From: Boesenbergia rotunda
Taxonomy: Eukaryota > Streptophyta > Magnoliopsida > Zingiberales > Zingiberaceae
Assembly: GCA_024364735.1 (NCBI GenBank)
Contig: JAGFNQ010004736.1
Coordinates: 124,001-188,000, forward strand
Direction: 5' to 3'
Length of the DNA: 64,000 bases
In this document: in pieces, positions 23,439 through 35,311 of the stretch
How the letters are laid out: the number at the start of each line of letters is the position of its first letter
How positions within the stretch are numbered: position 1 is the stretch's first letter
The notes under the pieces: generated by a model
What the model was told of the DNA's origin: nothing
What the model saw: the letters and a program-made list of their open reading frames with translations, nothing else
Databases searched by the model: none
Made by a program: the position numbers and the translations under genes

Positions 23439-23855
23439 TCGGATACTACAGATGTATGGCCAAGAGCTGTAAAACCCTACTACCTCCACGATGAGTAGGC
23501 TTGGTCCGGGTACTACGTCCGGGTACTACGGATGCCCGACCAATAGCTGTAAAACCCTACTACCTCCGCGGTGAGTAGGCTTGATTTGGGTACTACGAAT
23601 GCCCGACCAAGAGCTGTAAAATTCTACTACCTCCGCGGTGAGTATGCTTGGTTCGGGTACTATGGATTCCCAACCAAGAGCTGTAAAACCCTACTACCTC
23701 CTCGGTGAGTAGGCTTGGTCCAAGTACTACTGATTCCCGACCAAGAGCTGTAAAACCCTACTACCTCCGCGGTGAGTAGGCTTGGTCCGGGTACTACGGA
23801 TGTCCGACCAAGAGCAGTAAGACCCTACCACCTTCGAGGTGAGTAGACTTCTGGT
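23439..23855 (+). repeat. Tandem array, 66-67 bp unit, block 2 (about 6 copies)
   Basis: Same unit as block 1, resumed after Copia B. Near 23517 a partial GTCCGGGTACTACG duplication breaks the phase. The last unit fades out into the Tat spacer. Confidence 0.93.
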
Positions 23856-24108
23856 CCCTTCTAGCACTGGGCCCCGTGCTCCTTGAACCGAATTGTTGCT
23901 AGACAGCACCCTTGCTCTATGAGTCGAGGAAAAACATCAGCCCTTCAATTTCCTTGCTCCTCATGTAAAGACACATGATGCATGTGGATAAAAGAAGGAA
24001 AGGAACTCAAAACAGTGAGCCAAAAAAGGTTTTTTCATTATACTGAGGGTAATTAAATGTCTGGCTCATAAAGAAGAATGAAAAAGTTACTGAAGATAAG
24101 AAGACAAA
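23856..24108 (+). other. Tat 3' spacer left of the chromovirus
   Basis: Noncoding. It is the link between the tandem array and the antisense gene of Tat, cut by the chromovirus at 24109. Confidence 0.5.
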
Positions 24109-24401
24109 TGTAACGACCCGTAAAATCCTTTCAATATTTTCTTGAAAATATTGATCATGCCTATATGGATTCGTGAGTAATATAGGAATAATAGTATGAA
24201 CCTTAGCATGATTCCTTATATGGATTAAAAGCTAAGTACTAAGGGGTCTTACATGGACTCTTCTAGTACCATGGTTATTAGTGGAGCTTAGGTAGAATTT
24301 AACATAAATGGAAATGAGTTTCAATTAGAAAGATTAGCATGACTCTTGGTGGGCCTTATGTGGGCCTTGCCAAAAATAAAAGAAAAAGGAATAAAAATAC
24401 A

Positions 24402-24473
24402 GTGCATGCGCCAAGGATTGAACCTTAGACGTAGAGTCTCATCATGCATATACTAACCAATTCACCTAGCAAG
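24402..24473 (-). other. tRNA-like module in the 5' LTR of the chromovirus
   Basis: Minus-strand TAGGTGAATTGGTTAG followed by GGTTCAATCC (complement at 24415-24424). Same arrangement as at 6118. Confidence 0.5.
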
Positions 24474-26639
24474 GGAGTGCTAGTGGAAAAGGAAGAGGAT
24501 TTTAGTTGAGGCTAAGGGAAGTGAAGAGTCACCATGAGAGGAGACATCATGCCTCTTCACTTGCCCCTACACCTAGTATAAATGGAGTAGATGAGAAGGG
24601 AAGAGACACTTGAGTTATTGTTTTCTCTTTTCTTCATCTACCAAGGCTCTTCCTCTCCCTCTCCTTCCTCCTTCTAGCCGAAACCCACAAGGGGTTTTCC
24701 CCTTGGAAAAGCTTCACAAGAAGACTTCTTCTTCAAAATCCAAGGGCTTCCTACAAGGCTACAAGGACTAGGGGTGATCTAAGGTCAAGAAAGTCGTCAC
24801 CCTCTTCTCTATTTAAGGTCTAAAACCAAGATAACAAAGGTAAGACTCCCTCACCTGTGGTATAATAGTTTTGATGTTATCTTTCATGATTTAAGGTTTT
24901 GTTGGGCTCTATGTTGAGAAAACCATGCACTAGGGTCCCTACAACTTTCGGCCAAGGAAGTTTATGGGTCTAGGATGATGTTAAAAATCTCATGTATGCT
25001 TTCTAATGTTTTCTCATGATAAATAAAGAGTAAATGATGAGTTGTGGAATTTTTATAGCACCCTAAGACCCCCCAACAAGTTTCGGCCACTTCCCTATTT
25101 CTAGGGTTAGGATTAGATCTAACCCTCCAAGCATGTATACTATGAATCCCTATGATATAATGAATGTTAATTGTAAATTTTATGAATGTTTCATGGACTT
25201 ATTGCTCTTCTAGAGTTTCGGCCAAGGCATGATTTAGGGCTAGAACTTAGGAATTAGATCCAATCAAGGGTTCTAATGACTTCTCATGGTATTGTATGTA
25301 TTGCATTGGATGTTGATTTTGACCTATATGAATTTTTCCATGGACTTGTAGGCCTTTAGGGTTTCGGCCAAGACCCAATCTAGGGCTAAGAAATTAGGGT
25401 TAGCTCCAACTATGGGTCCTAATGGTTTCCTATGGCATTATAGGTAATGTATGGGCTTTTCCTTACTTAGGGTATCTCACATGTTGCTTGAATAATAGGA
25501 TATCTCTTCTTCCCATTTTCGGCCAAGCATCTTAACTAGGGTTTGGGATGAGTTAGGGTTTCAAGAATACTTGTTTATGGCTTACTATGATGTATATATA
25601 TGTTGTGGTATGAATTTTATGTTACCAAAAACCCTAACCTCATATACTATGCTTCATGATTTTGTATGCTTATGTTAGATACCATGTTTAGTAGGTTTCA
25701 TTCATGAATGTTTTATGCCCTATACAATGAACACATGTGTTGTGAAGTAGGCCTCATGTTTTGTGTAGAATAATGCATGTTTTAAGTTAAACGCCTATGA
25801 TAGATATATGGTTAAGTAGGCCTATGCATGTTCTATGTCGAATATCATGAACCTAGGTAGTATGTATCATGTTCATATGGATCCTACCTATGCATGCTTT
25901 ATGATGGATACCATGATTATGTATGTTATGTGATATGCACCATGTATGTAATGCATGCTTACCTTAGGTATCATGATCATGCAAGCTTTATGAACTAAGA
26001 AGATGTTTATGCCTTACGACATAATTATGTATGTATGTCATGCTTTATGAACAAAGATGATGAATAAAAATGATGTTCATGCCTCTAAGGTATAATGACA
26101 TACCTTATGAATGAAGATGATGAATGATGATGATGCTCATGCCTTTAGGGCACAATGATATTATGCATTAACTATGAATGATGAAATGCTAAGTATGTTT
26201 TATGCCATGCTTCATGTAATAAGATCATGTTTATGTCTTTAAATATGCTATGAATGTCCTATGAATGATGAAGCATGTGAAGCTATTTTACTTTATGAAT
26301 GGGCTTGTACCGGACCGAAGTAAGGGTCCAAGGGATGGGCTCCTCATGTAAGCCTCGGTGTGGGACTACCGCAGCTGTCCCCGGTTCTGGGACTACCGCA
26401 GCTGTCCAACAGGGATGGGCTCCTCATGAAAGCCTCGGTTTTTGGGACTACCGCAGCTGTCTTTACCCTAGTAGGTCGAGACTAGCTACCTCGTATTTAC
26501 TTAGGGTTGCGCGCATATGATGTATGTATGTGGTACAAGCCAGGGCCCCCATGATGTGATGATTATATTTAAGTATTTATAAGTATGATTTTCAAATAAG
26601 CATCCTTAGGTTATATCCATTTGACTCATGCATCCATTC

Positions 26640-27080
26640 ATGTTATGCATCCATGTTAAGTATATTTCATGTCATGTTAAATGTTTCATATGCTTATGTT
26701 TTATGTTAAGAACCATGCCATGTTGAATGTTTCATATGCTTATGTTTTATGTTAAGAACCATGTCATGTTGAATGTTTCATATGCTTATGTTTTATGTTA
26801 TGAACCATGCCATGTTGAATGTTTCATATGCTTATGTTTTATGTTAAGAACCATGTCATGTTAAATGTTTCATATGCTTATGTTTTTATGTTATGAACCA
26901 TGCCATGTTAAATGTTTCATATGCTTATGCTTTATGTTAAGAACCATGACATGTTAAATGTTTCATATGCTTATGTTTTATATTAAGAACCATGTCATGT
27001 TAAATATTTCATATGCTTATGTTTTATGTCAAGAACTATGACATGTTAGTATTTCATATGCTTAGGTTTTATATGAAGAA
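26640..27080 (+). repeat. 46-bp tandem repeat in the 5' LTR
   Basis: About nine units containing AATGTTTCATATGCTTATG, phased at 46 bp (for example 26681, 26727, 26773). Confidence 0.9.
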
Positions 27081-27642
27081 CTTCTTTGTGATAAGTAAGT
27101 TATATGTTTTATTTTATGAGACGTATGATTTTGGTGAGTAGGAAAAGGTCTTACTAAGCCTATGTGCTTATAGTTTTATTTTCTTATACCGCAGATCAAG
27201 CAAGAGGATATTAAGGGAAGCGGCAGGAGGGGCAAGAGTGTGTGTGTGGTAGTGACATGGCAAAGGAAAAAGAAAAAGATTCTCATATTTATACTTTGTT
27301 ACATGTCTTGTGTTTTGCATTGTCTTCTTAAGTTTCATGCTATACTTATGATAGTTATGCCTAAAGAATAACTTACTACTTATGATGCTTATGGATGATT
27401 TATGTGATGTTCATATCATGATGTTACGTATGATGTTAACATCCTAAGTTACCATGTCAGTAGGTTTAGGAATGATGGTTAAGACATGTCTACTTAACTC
27501 AAGTGTTAGTTGCATGTATGTATAAAGTTTTAAATTATTCCGCTGCAATACGATGTTCATATGCCTATATGTATGTTAGCATAACGCCGCCTCCCGCCAC
27601 ACCATAAGGTGTGGAATGAAAAAAAAAACGAGCGTTGCAGGT

Positions 27643-27654
27643 TGGTATCATAGC
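27643..27654 (+). other. Primer-binding site of the chromovirus
   Basis: TGGTATCATAGC, one base from the initiator tRNA-Met site, three bases after the LTR. Confidence 0.85.
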
Positions 27655-28232
27655 AGATTGTCATCTCACTACACACACATCAAGCCTTCTTCCTGCAGCT
27701 TCCAAGTAAGTACCTCTATGCATACCTTATTTTCTTTTATGATTCTAGAATATGCAAGTTTGGATGATACCTTATGATTCTAGAATACGCAAGTATGAAT
27801 GATACCTTATGATAGAAAGTACTTTTAGGATATGTAAATATGAACGATACTTTACCTTATTTTTATGAAATCGATTACTTTAGGATTTGATATGCGGGTA
27901 GGAATAAAAAAACCTATAATTTGCCTTACTTGTCTTTTATGAAGAGAAGCAGGGCTAGAGGACAGAGTAACATGTATAATTGGTAAAGTCACTTCAGATG
28001 TCCATATAAATAATAAGCATAATGATGGTAAAATGTTTAACAACAGAGCAAGAAGACTACATAAATTTAAAGTGTAAGAACATCGAGAAAGAGATTTAGT
28101 ATTATAGTGAGAAGACTTTAAATAAATTTTATAGAATATAAAGCAATGGAGAGTAGAATCAAAAAAAATATATATATATATATATAATGACGAGGATTAA
28201 TGCTGATAAGTAGGTAAGTTGTAGTAAAGTGG
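27655..28232 (+). other. Chromovirus leader up to the deletion junction
   Basis: Noncoding. Near 27739-27850 a short block with GATTCTAGAATA and GATACCTTATGAT repeats. It probably includes the junction where gag, protease and RT were lost, just before the first RNase H codons at about 28233. Confidence 0.5.
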
Positions 28233-30239
28233 TTAAGATAAGTAAAGTAGATCCGAAGCGTAAACTGCGAGAGGAGTTTCTTGGAGCTAAAAAGGAGACT
28301 TACGAGTGCTCCAATTCTTACCCTTCCGGAAAGTGACCAGAGCTTCGACATGTACAACGACGCCTCCAAACTGGGACTTGGAGTTGTACTTATGCAGAGT
28401 GGAAAGGTCATTGCCTACGCCTCTAGGCAACTCAAAGAACATGAATAGAACTACCCCACTCATGATCTAGAACTGGCCGCTGTGGTCTTCGCTCTTAAGA
28501 TATGGAGGCATTATCTATATGGAGCGTAGTGTAGGATTTATACAGACCACCAGAGTCTGCGATACTTTTTCACTTAGAAAGACTTAAATATGAGAGAACG
28601 CCGATGGCTTGAGTTGGTGAAGGACTACGACTGTGAGATCCTCTACCATCCAGGGAAGGCAAACAAAGTGGCCGATGCACTCAGTCGGAAGTCCAGTGCC
28701 ACCTTGATGTCCATATCTATATTACCTCGGCCACTCGAAAGAGAAATTATGAATTTTGGGGTCGAGGTCATCTCCGAACGGCTTTCTACCATGACAATAT
28801 CACCGACGCTGTTCGAGGACATATTGGAAGAACAAAATGGTGATCCGAGTCTTCAGAGAATCAAGCAGGAGATCCTAGAAGGAAAGGGCGATGATTTTCG
28901 TATCGCCGACAGGGGAGTAATGTACCTTAGGGATCGTCTATGTATCCCTAATGATCCGGAGCTGCGGAGAGAAATATTAGCAAAAGTTCATGGAACCCCT
29001 TATTCGATGCATTCGGGATCCACCAAAATGTATCGAGACCTGAAGGAGAAATTCTGGTGGTCCGGTATGAAGAGAGACGTGGCTCAGCATGTCAGCACTT
29101 GCCTGACCTGCCAACAAGTGAAAGCAGAACACCAACGACCCGGAGGAGTTCTACAGCCACTTCCAATTCCGGAATGGAAATGGGAAGATATCTCTATGGA
29201 TTTCATTTCAGGGCTTCCCAGGACTACGAACGGATATGATGCGATATGGGTAATTGTGGACAGGTTGACGAAGTCTGCTCACTTCCTAGCAATTAAGATG
29301 ACTTATTCGATTGAGCAACTAGCTCAATTATATGCTAAGGAGGTAATCAGACTTCATGGAGTTCCCAAGACCATCATCTCAGATAGGGATGGTCGCTTTA
29401 CCTCACATTTTTGGGAGTGTGTCCAGAAGTCTCTCCGCACTAAACTACGATTCAGCACCGCTTTTCACCCTCAAACTGACGGGCAAACTGAACGAGTGAA
29501 TCAAGTACTGGAGGACATGTTGCGGGCTTGTACCCTGGATTTCAAAGGGAGTTGGTGCCAATATCTATGTTTAGCGGAATTCGCTTACAATAATAGCTAC
29601 CAAGCTACTATCGGAATGGCCCCTTATAAAGCTTTGTACGGGAGGAGATGTAGGTCTCCGATCTGTTGGTACGAAGGTGGTGAAAAGAAGGAAATGAGGC
29701 TCAAGATGGATTTCATCGACGGCACCACCCGAGCTATATAGAACATTCGACAACGGATAGAAGCTTCTCAGAGCCGGCAGAAGAATTATGCAGATGTCCG
29801 GCGTAGGCCATTGGAATTCGATAATGGAGATTTGGTATTCCTCAAAGTGGCTCCTATGAAAGGGGTAACGAGATTTGGGAAGAAAGGGAAACTAAGTCCG
29901 CGTTATGTGGGACCGTACCAGATCCTGAGAAGAGTCGGCAGGGTAGCTTATGAGCTGGAGCTGCCCCAAGAGATGTCGGCTATTCATAACGTATTCCATG
30001 TGTCGATGCTCAAGAAGTGTATTCCAAACACCGACCAAGTGATCGAGCCGTAGACAGTACAGGTGCAGGAGGACCTAAGTTTTGAAAACCGACCTATCCA
30101 GATCCTAGATCGGGAAATCAAAAAGCTAAGGAACAAGGAGGTACCCTTGGTCAAGGTTCTATGGCAAAGTCAAAGGTTCGAGGAAGCTACCTGGGAACGC
30201 GAGGACGAGATGAGGCGCAAGTACCCGAAGCTATGCTAA
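28233..30239 (+). pseudogene. Chromovirus RNase H, integrase and chromodomain
   Basis: RNase H runs from FLELKRRLTSAPILTLP through MYNDASKLGLGVVLMQ to HPGKANKVADALSRK (ends about 28695), with stops near 28448, 28530 and 28575. Integrase has its HHCC zinc finger (VHGTPYSMHSG..CLTCQQVK) and a complete DDE set: DISMDFISGLP, ISDRDGRFTS and GQTERVNQVLEDM. The long open stretch is 28590-29741, ended by a CAG to TAG stop. A GPY-type module (FGKKGKLSPRYVGPYQILRR) and, after a stop at 30052, a chromodomain (VPLVKVLWQSQ..EATWEREDEM) end at TAA 30237-30239. Chromodomains direct integration to marked chromatin. Confidence 0.92.
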
Positions 30240-30260
30240 GTTCAAGGACGAACTTTCACG

Positions 30261-30273
30261 AGGTATGGGGGAT
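30261..30273 (+). other. Polypurine tract of the chromovirus
   Basis: AGGTATGGGGGAT directly before the 3' LTR, 22 bp after the pol stop codon. Confidence 0.75.
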
Positions 30274-33200
30274 TGTAACGACCCGTAAAATCCTTTCAAT
30301 ATTTTTCTTGAAAATATTGATCATGCCTATATGGATTCGTGAGTAATATAGGAATAATAGTATGAACCATAGCATGATTCCTTATATGGATTAAAAGCTA
30401 AGTACTAAGGGGTCTTACATGGACTCTTCTAGTACCATGGTTATTAGTGGAGCTTAGGTAGAATTTAACATAAATGGAAATGAGTTTCAATTAGGAAGAT
30501 TAGCATGACTCTTGGTGGGCCTTATGTGGGCCTTGCCAAAAATAAAAGAAAAAGGAATAAAAATAAAGTGCATGCGTCAAGGATTGAACCTTAGACCTAG
30601 AGTCTCATCATGCATGTACTAACCAATTCATCTAGCAAGGGAGTGCTAGTGGAAAAGGAAGAGGATTTTAGTTGAGGCTAAGGAAAGTGAAGAGTCACCA
30701 TGAGAGGAGACACCATGCCTCTTCACTTGCCCCTACACCTAGTATAAATAGAGTAGATGAGAAGGGAAGAGACACTTGAGTTATTGTTTTCTCTTTTCTT
30801 CATCCACCAAGGCTCTTCCTCTCCCTCTCCTTCCTCCTTCTAGCCGAAACCCACAAGGGGTTTTCCCCATGGAAAAGCTTCACAAGAAGACTTCTTCTTC
30901 AAAATCCAAGGGCTTCCTACAAGGCTACAAGGACTAGGGGTGATCTAAGGTCAAGAAAGTCTTCATCCTCTTCTCTATTTAAGGTCTAAAACCAAGATAA
31001 CAAGGGTAAGACTCCCTCACCTGTGGTATAATGTTTTGATGTTATCTTTCATTATTTAAGGTTTTGTTGGGCTCTATGTTGAGAAAACCATGCACTAGGG
31101 TCCCTACAACTTTCGGCCAAGGAAGTTTATGGGTCTAGGATGAGGTTAAAAATCTCATGTATGCTTTCTAATATTTTCTCATGATAAATAAAGAGTAAAT
31201 GATGAGTTGTGGAATTTTTGTAGCACCCTAAGACCCCCCTACAAGTTTCGGCCACTTCCCTATTTCTAGGGTTAGGATTAGATCTAACCCTCCAAGCATG
31301 TATACTATGAATCCCTATGATATAATGAATGTTAATTGTAAATTTTATGAATGTTTCATGGACTTATTGCTCTTCTAGGGTTTTGGCCAAGGCATGATTT
31401 AGGGCTAGAACTTAGGGATTAGATCCAATCAAGGGTTCTAATGGCTTCTCATGGTATTGTATGTATTGCATTGGATGTTGATTTTGACCTATATGAATTT
31501 TTCCATGGACTTGTAGGCCCTTAGGGTTTCGGCCAAGACCCAATCTAGGGCTAAGAAGTTAGGGTTAGCTCCAACTATGGGTCCTAATGGTTTCCTATGA
31601 CATTATAGGTAATGTATGGGCTTTTCCTTACTTAGGGTATCTCACATGTTGCTTGAATAATAGGATATCTCTTCTTCCCATTTTCGGCCAAGCACCTTAA
31701 CTAGGGTTTGGGATGAGTTAGGGTTTCAAGAATACTTGTTTGTGGCTTACTATGATGTATATATATGTTGTGGTATGAATTTTATGTTACCAAAAACCCT
31801 AACCTCATGTACTATGCTTCATGATTTTGTATGCTTATGTTAGATACCATGTTTAGTAGGTTTCATTCATGAATGTTTTAAGCCCTATACCATGAACGCA
31901 TGTGTTGTGAAGTAGGCCTCATATTTTGTGTAGAATAATGCATATTTTAAGTTAAACGCCTATGATAGATATATGGTTAAGTAGGCATATGCATGTTCTA
32001 TGTCGAATGCCATGAACCTAGGTAGTATGTATCATGTTCATATGGATCCTACCCATGCATGCTTTATGATGGATACCATGATTATATATGTTATGTGATA
32101 TGCACCATGTATGTAATGCATGCTTACCTTAGGTATCATGATCATGCAAGCTTTATGAACTAAGATGATGTTTATGCCTTATGGCATAATTATATATGTA
32201 TGTCATGCTTTATGAATAAAGATGATGAATAAAAATGATGTTCATGCCTCTAAGGCATAATGATGTATGCATGACATACCTTATGAATGAAGATGATGAA
32301 TGATGATGATGCTCATGCCTTTAGGGCATAATGATGTTATGCATTAACTATGAATGATGAAATGCTAAATATGTTTTGTGTTATGCTTCATGTAATAAAT
32401 CATGTTTATGTCTTTAAATATGCTATGAATGTCCTATGAATGATGAAGCATGTGAAGCTATTTTACTTTATGAATGGGTTTGTACCGGACCGAAGTAAGG
32501 GTCCAAGGGATGGGATCCTCATGTAAGCCTCGGTGTGGGACTACCACAGCTGTCCCCGGTTCTGGGACTACCGCAGCTGTCCCCGGTTCTGGGACTACCG
32601 CAGCTGTCCAACAGGGATGGGCTCCTCATGAAAGCCTCAGTTTTTGGGACTACCGCAACTGTCCTTACCCTAGTAGGTCGAGACTAGCTACCTCGTATTT
32701 ACTTAGGGATGCGCGCATATGATGTATGTATGTGGTACAAGCCAGGGCCCCTATGATGTGATGATTATATTTAAGTATTTATAAGTATGATTTTCAAATA
32801 AGCATCCTTAGGTTATATGCATTTGACTCATGCATCCATTCATGTTATGCATCCATGTTATGTATATTTTATGTCATGTTAAATGTTTCATATGCTTATG
32901 TTTTATGTTAAAAACCATGTCATATTAAATGTTTCATATGCTTATGTTTTATGTTAAAAACCATGTCATATTAAATGTTTCATATGCTTATGTTTTATGT
33001 TAAGAACCATGCCATGTTGAATGTTTCATATGCTTATGTTTTATGTTAAGAACCATGTCATATTAAATGTTTCATATGTTTATGTTTTTATGTTAAGAAC
33101 CATGTCATGTTAAATATTTCATATGCTTATGCTTTATGTTAAGAACCATGACATGTTAAATGTTTCATATGCTTTGTTTTATATTAAGAACCATGTCATG

Positions 33201-33840
33201 TTAAATATTTCATATGCTTATGTTTTATGTCAAGAACCATGTCATGTTAGTATTTCATATGCTTAGGTTTTATATGAAGAACTTTTTATGATAAGTAAGT
33301 TATATGTTTTATTTTATGAGACGTATGGTTTTGATGAGTAGGAAAAGGTCTTACTAAGCCTATGTGCTTATAGTTATATTTTCTTATATCGCAGATCAAG
33401 CAAGAGGATATTAAGGGAAGCAGCAGGAGGGGCAAGAGTGTGTGTGTGACAGTGACATGGCAAAGGAAAAAAGAAAAAGATTCTCATATTTATACTTTGT
33501 TACATGTCTTGTGTTTTGCATTGTCTTCTTAAGTTTCATGCTATACTTATGATAGTTATGCCTAAAGAATAACTTACTACTTATGATGCTTATGGATGAT
33601 TTATGTGATGTCCATATCATGATGTTACGTATGATGTTAACATGCTAAGTTACCATGTCAGTAGGTTTAGGAATGATGGTTAAGACATGTCTACTTAACT
33701 CAAGTGTTAGTTGCATGTATGTATAAAGTTTTAAATTATTCCGCTGCAATACGATGTTCATATGCCTATATGTATGTTAGCGTAACGCCGCCTCCCGTCA
33801 CACCGTAAGGTGTGGAAAGAAAAAAAAAACGGGCGTTACA
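30274..33840 (+). repeat. 3' LTR of the chromovirus
   Basis: Matches the 5' LTR throughout. It has one more copy of the GGGACTACCGCAGCTGTCC unit near 32570 and an extra copy in the 46-bp array (32879-33270). TATA-like AGTATAAATAG lies near 30750, and CACACCGTAAGGTGTG before the A-run. Confidence 0.93.
30568..30640 (-). other. tRNA-like module in the 3' LTR of the chromovirus
   Basis: Third copy of the module; B-box complement GGATTGAACC at 30581-30590. Confidence 0.5.
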
Positions 33841-33875
33841 ACAAGGAATAGCGAGGCCTAGTGTTAGGAAGTGCC

Positions 33876-35306
33876 TTATATTTCCTGCTCTTCGGGCGAG
33901 AGCTCGTCCCAAACCGGGCTGACGTTCAAGGCACTTAGGTCTGCATCTAGTTTCAGCAGTTGGGCCTTCTTCAGTTGTCTGATGGCACCATTGAAGCCCT
34001 ATTTTAGGCACTTCAATACCTGCCCGGCCAGAATGTCGCAGAACTCGTCAGACTGCAGAAATTTGGCCTTGAACTCCGCCTTGGCCTTAGAGAGTTGGGT
34101 TGCTTGGTCGAGCTTTTGCTTTTGTTGCTCAGCCTCGACTTCCTTCTTGGCAGCTTTCAATTGGACAGGCGATCATGAGCCCCCAGTGCCTCCTAGAGTT
34201 TCTAGGAGGGGACTGAAACCTTGGCCTAGGCTCGAGTGATGTCCGCTTGGAGGTCAGAGGCATAGGCGGCCGCTAGCTCTATGTTATATTCTTTGAGAGC
34301 TAGCTGGCTCTCCTTTCCTTTATTCTGATCCTCTAGAGCCTTCTTGCAGGACTCCAGGAGCTAGATGCTATCAAACAACTCCCTCACCTAGGTCTGGAGT
34401 TGCTCCCACTCTTGGGACAGCTTCTGCAGGTCCTCGGAGAGGGCCTGGTTCTTCACGGACCAGATGCGCTCCCGGAGATGGTAACCATGCAGAGTCTCTT
34501 CAGAGGCCAGCAGGGTGTCATGACAATGCTCGACCTTCACCCTTAGGGCCCTGCTGACCTCCAGTTGTAGGAGGCCTGCCTCATGGGCACGACTGATCTC
34601 CGCCTCTGACTCCACCACCCGCTGGAGGAGGTCTTCAGTAACCCCTCGGGAGCACAACAAGCGGCTTGTAGCGGCAAGGTTGGAGGCGACCTGCAATATG
34701 GAAAAAGGATAGTTGAAACAAAACAACAAAACAAGGGGAAAAAGTTCAAGTGTAATTACTGTCAGTAGGGACTGGTGTAGCATGCCCAGATATCGGGTAG
34801 ACCTGGCTGACATCATCAGTTGGGTAGGAGGTGGGGGAAGCTCCTCGGCAGGCCGAATTGACGAGCCAAGAGCATTACTGGAGTCGAGGACGTCCTCCTC
34901 TGAGCTGGATGTTGTTTGCGGATCGTGACTATCAGAGGGGGCTCCCTTTATTTGAATAGATTAGGACCCCTTTGTCGCCGTTTTCTTCGCCGCCGGGGCC
35001 TTCCGGCGGGGGCTCGGCACATCGAGTGACACCTCCTTGCCCTGCTGAGCAGCGGGAGGGTCAGTCGGAGCCGCTGGGTCATGGGCGATGGGATCAGTGG
35101 TTGTCCTAGTAGGAGAAGAGGGCCCCTTTCGCATCCTCTGAGACAGAGGCACCGTGCCCTCTTCATCAATGGGGGGGCGGAAGTTCTAAGGGTGGGCCCC
35201 TCTTCAGCCTTTTCAAGGGGTGTGGCTTCTGGACCACCCGTTTATGCCATTTTTTCTCGGTGGCCCTGGGCACCGGTTGCTCAGCAGAAGATGTTGGCGC
35301 GACCTC
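33876..35306 (-). pseudogene. Tat antisense gene, 3' part (end of exon 2, intron 2, exon 3)
   Basis: Read on the minus strand, exon 2 resumes at the Copia D border with EVAPTSSAEQPVPR. It continues through low-complexity Pro/Ser/Lys-rich sequence, with a frameshift near 35170 and a stop near 34965, to LMMSARSTRYLGMLHQSLLT, ending at 34760. A 69-nt GT..AG intron (34691-34759, acceptor TTGCAG) follows, phase-compatible with exon 3. Exon 3 is strongly helical and coiled-coil: DLLQRVVESEAEISRAHEAG, LSEDLQKLSQEWEQLQT and AEQQKQKLDQATQLSKAKAE. It ends at TAA (33876-33878), 36 bp from the chromovirus. Several in-frame stops occur. Similar minus-strand genes between pol and the 3' LTR are described for Tat elements; function unknown. 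Confidence 0.72.
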
Positions 35307-35311
35307 CCCTT

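Larger units (their letters stand above)
24109..27639 (+). repeat. 5' LTR of the chromovirus
   Basis: It starts TGTAACGACCCG and ends GAGCGTTGCA. The 3' LTR shows CGGGCGTTACA, so the two LTR tips form an 11-12 bp inverted repeat. TATA-like AGTATAAATGG lies near 24588, followed by a CT-rich leader. A hairpin CACACCATAAGGTGTGG lies just before the terminal A-run. Confidence 0.93.
24109..33840 (+). mobile_element. Ty3/gypsy chromovirus (Tekay-like), internally deleted
   Basis: LTRs are 3531 and 3567 bp, PBS at 27643, PPT before 30274. The flanks are ACAAA and ACAAG, a 5-bp TSD with one mismatch. The internal region is only about 2.6 kb: RNase H, integrase and chromodomain remain, while gag, protease and RT are absent. 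By eye the two LTRs differ at about 2% of the first 370 bp, so the insertion is fairly young. The chromodomain and the long LTRs favour the Tekay clade; I cannot confirm the clade without RT. Confidence 0.92.

Noticed and set aside
28118..28411. Minus-strand frame over the chromovirus RNase H
   Set aside because: The opposite strand has the recognisable RNase H sequence.
34388..34816. Host coiled-coil protein gene
   Set aside because: It is exon 2/exon 3 of the Tat antisense gene, between Tat pol and its LTR, and contains an intron and stops.
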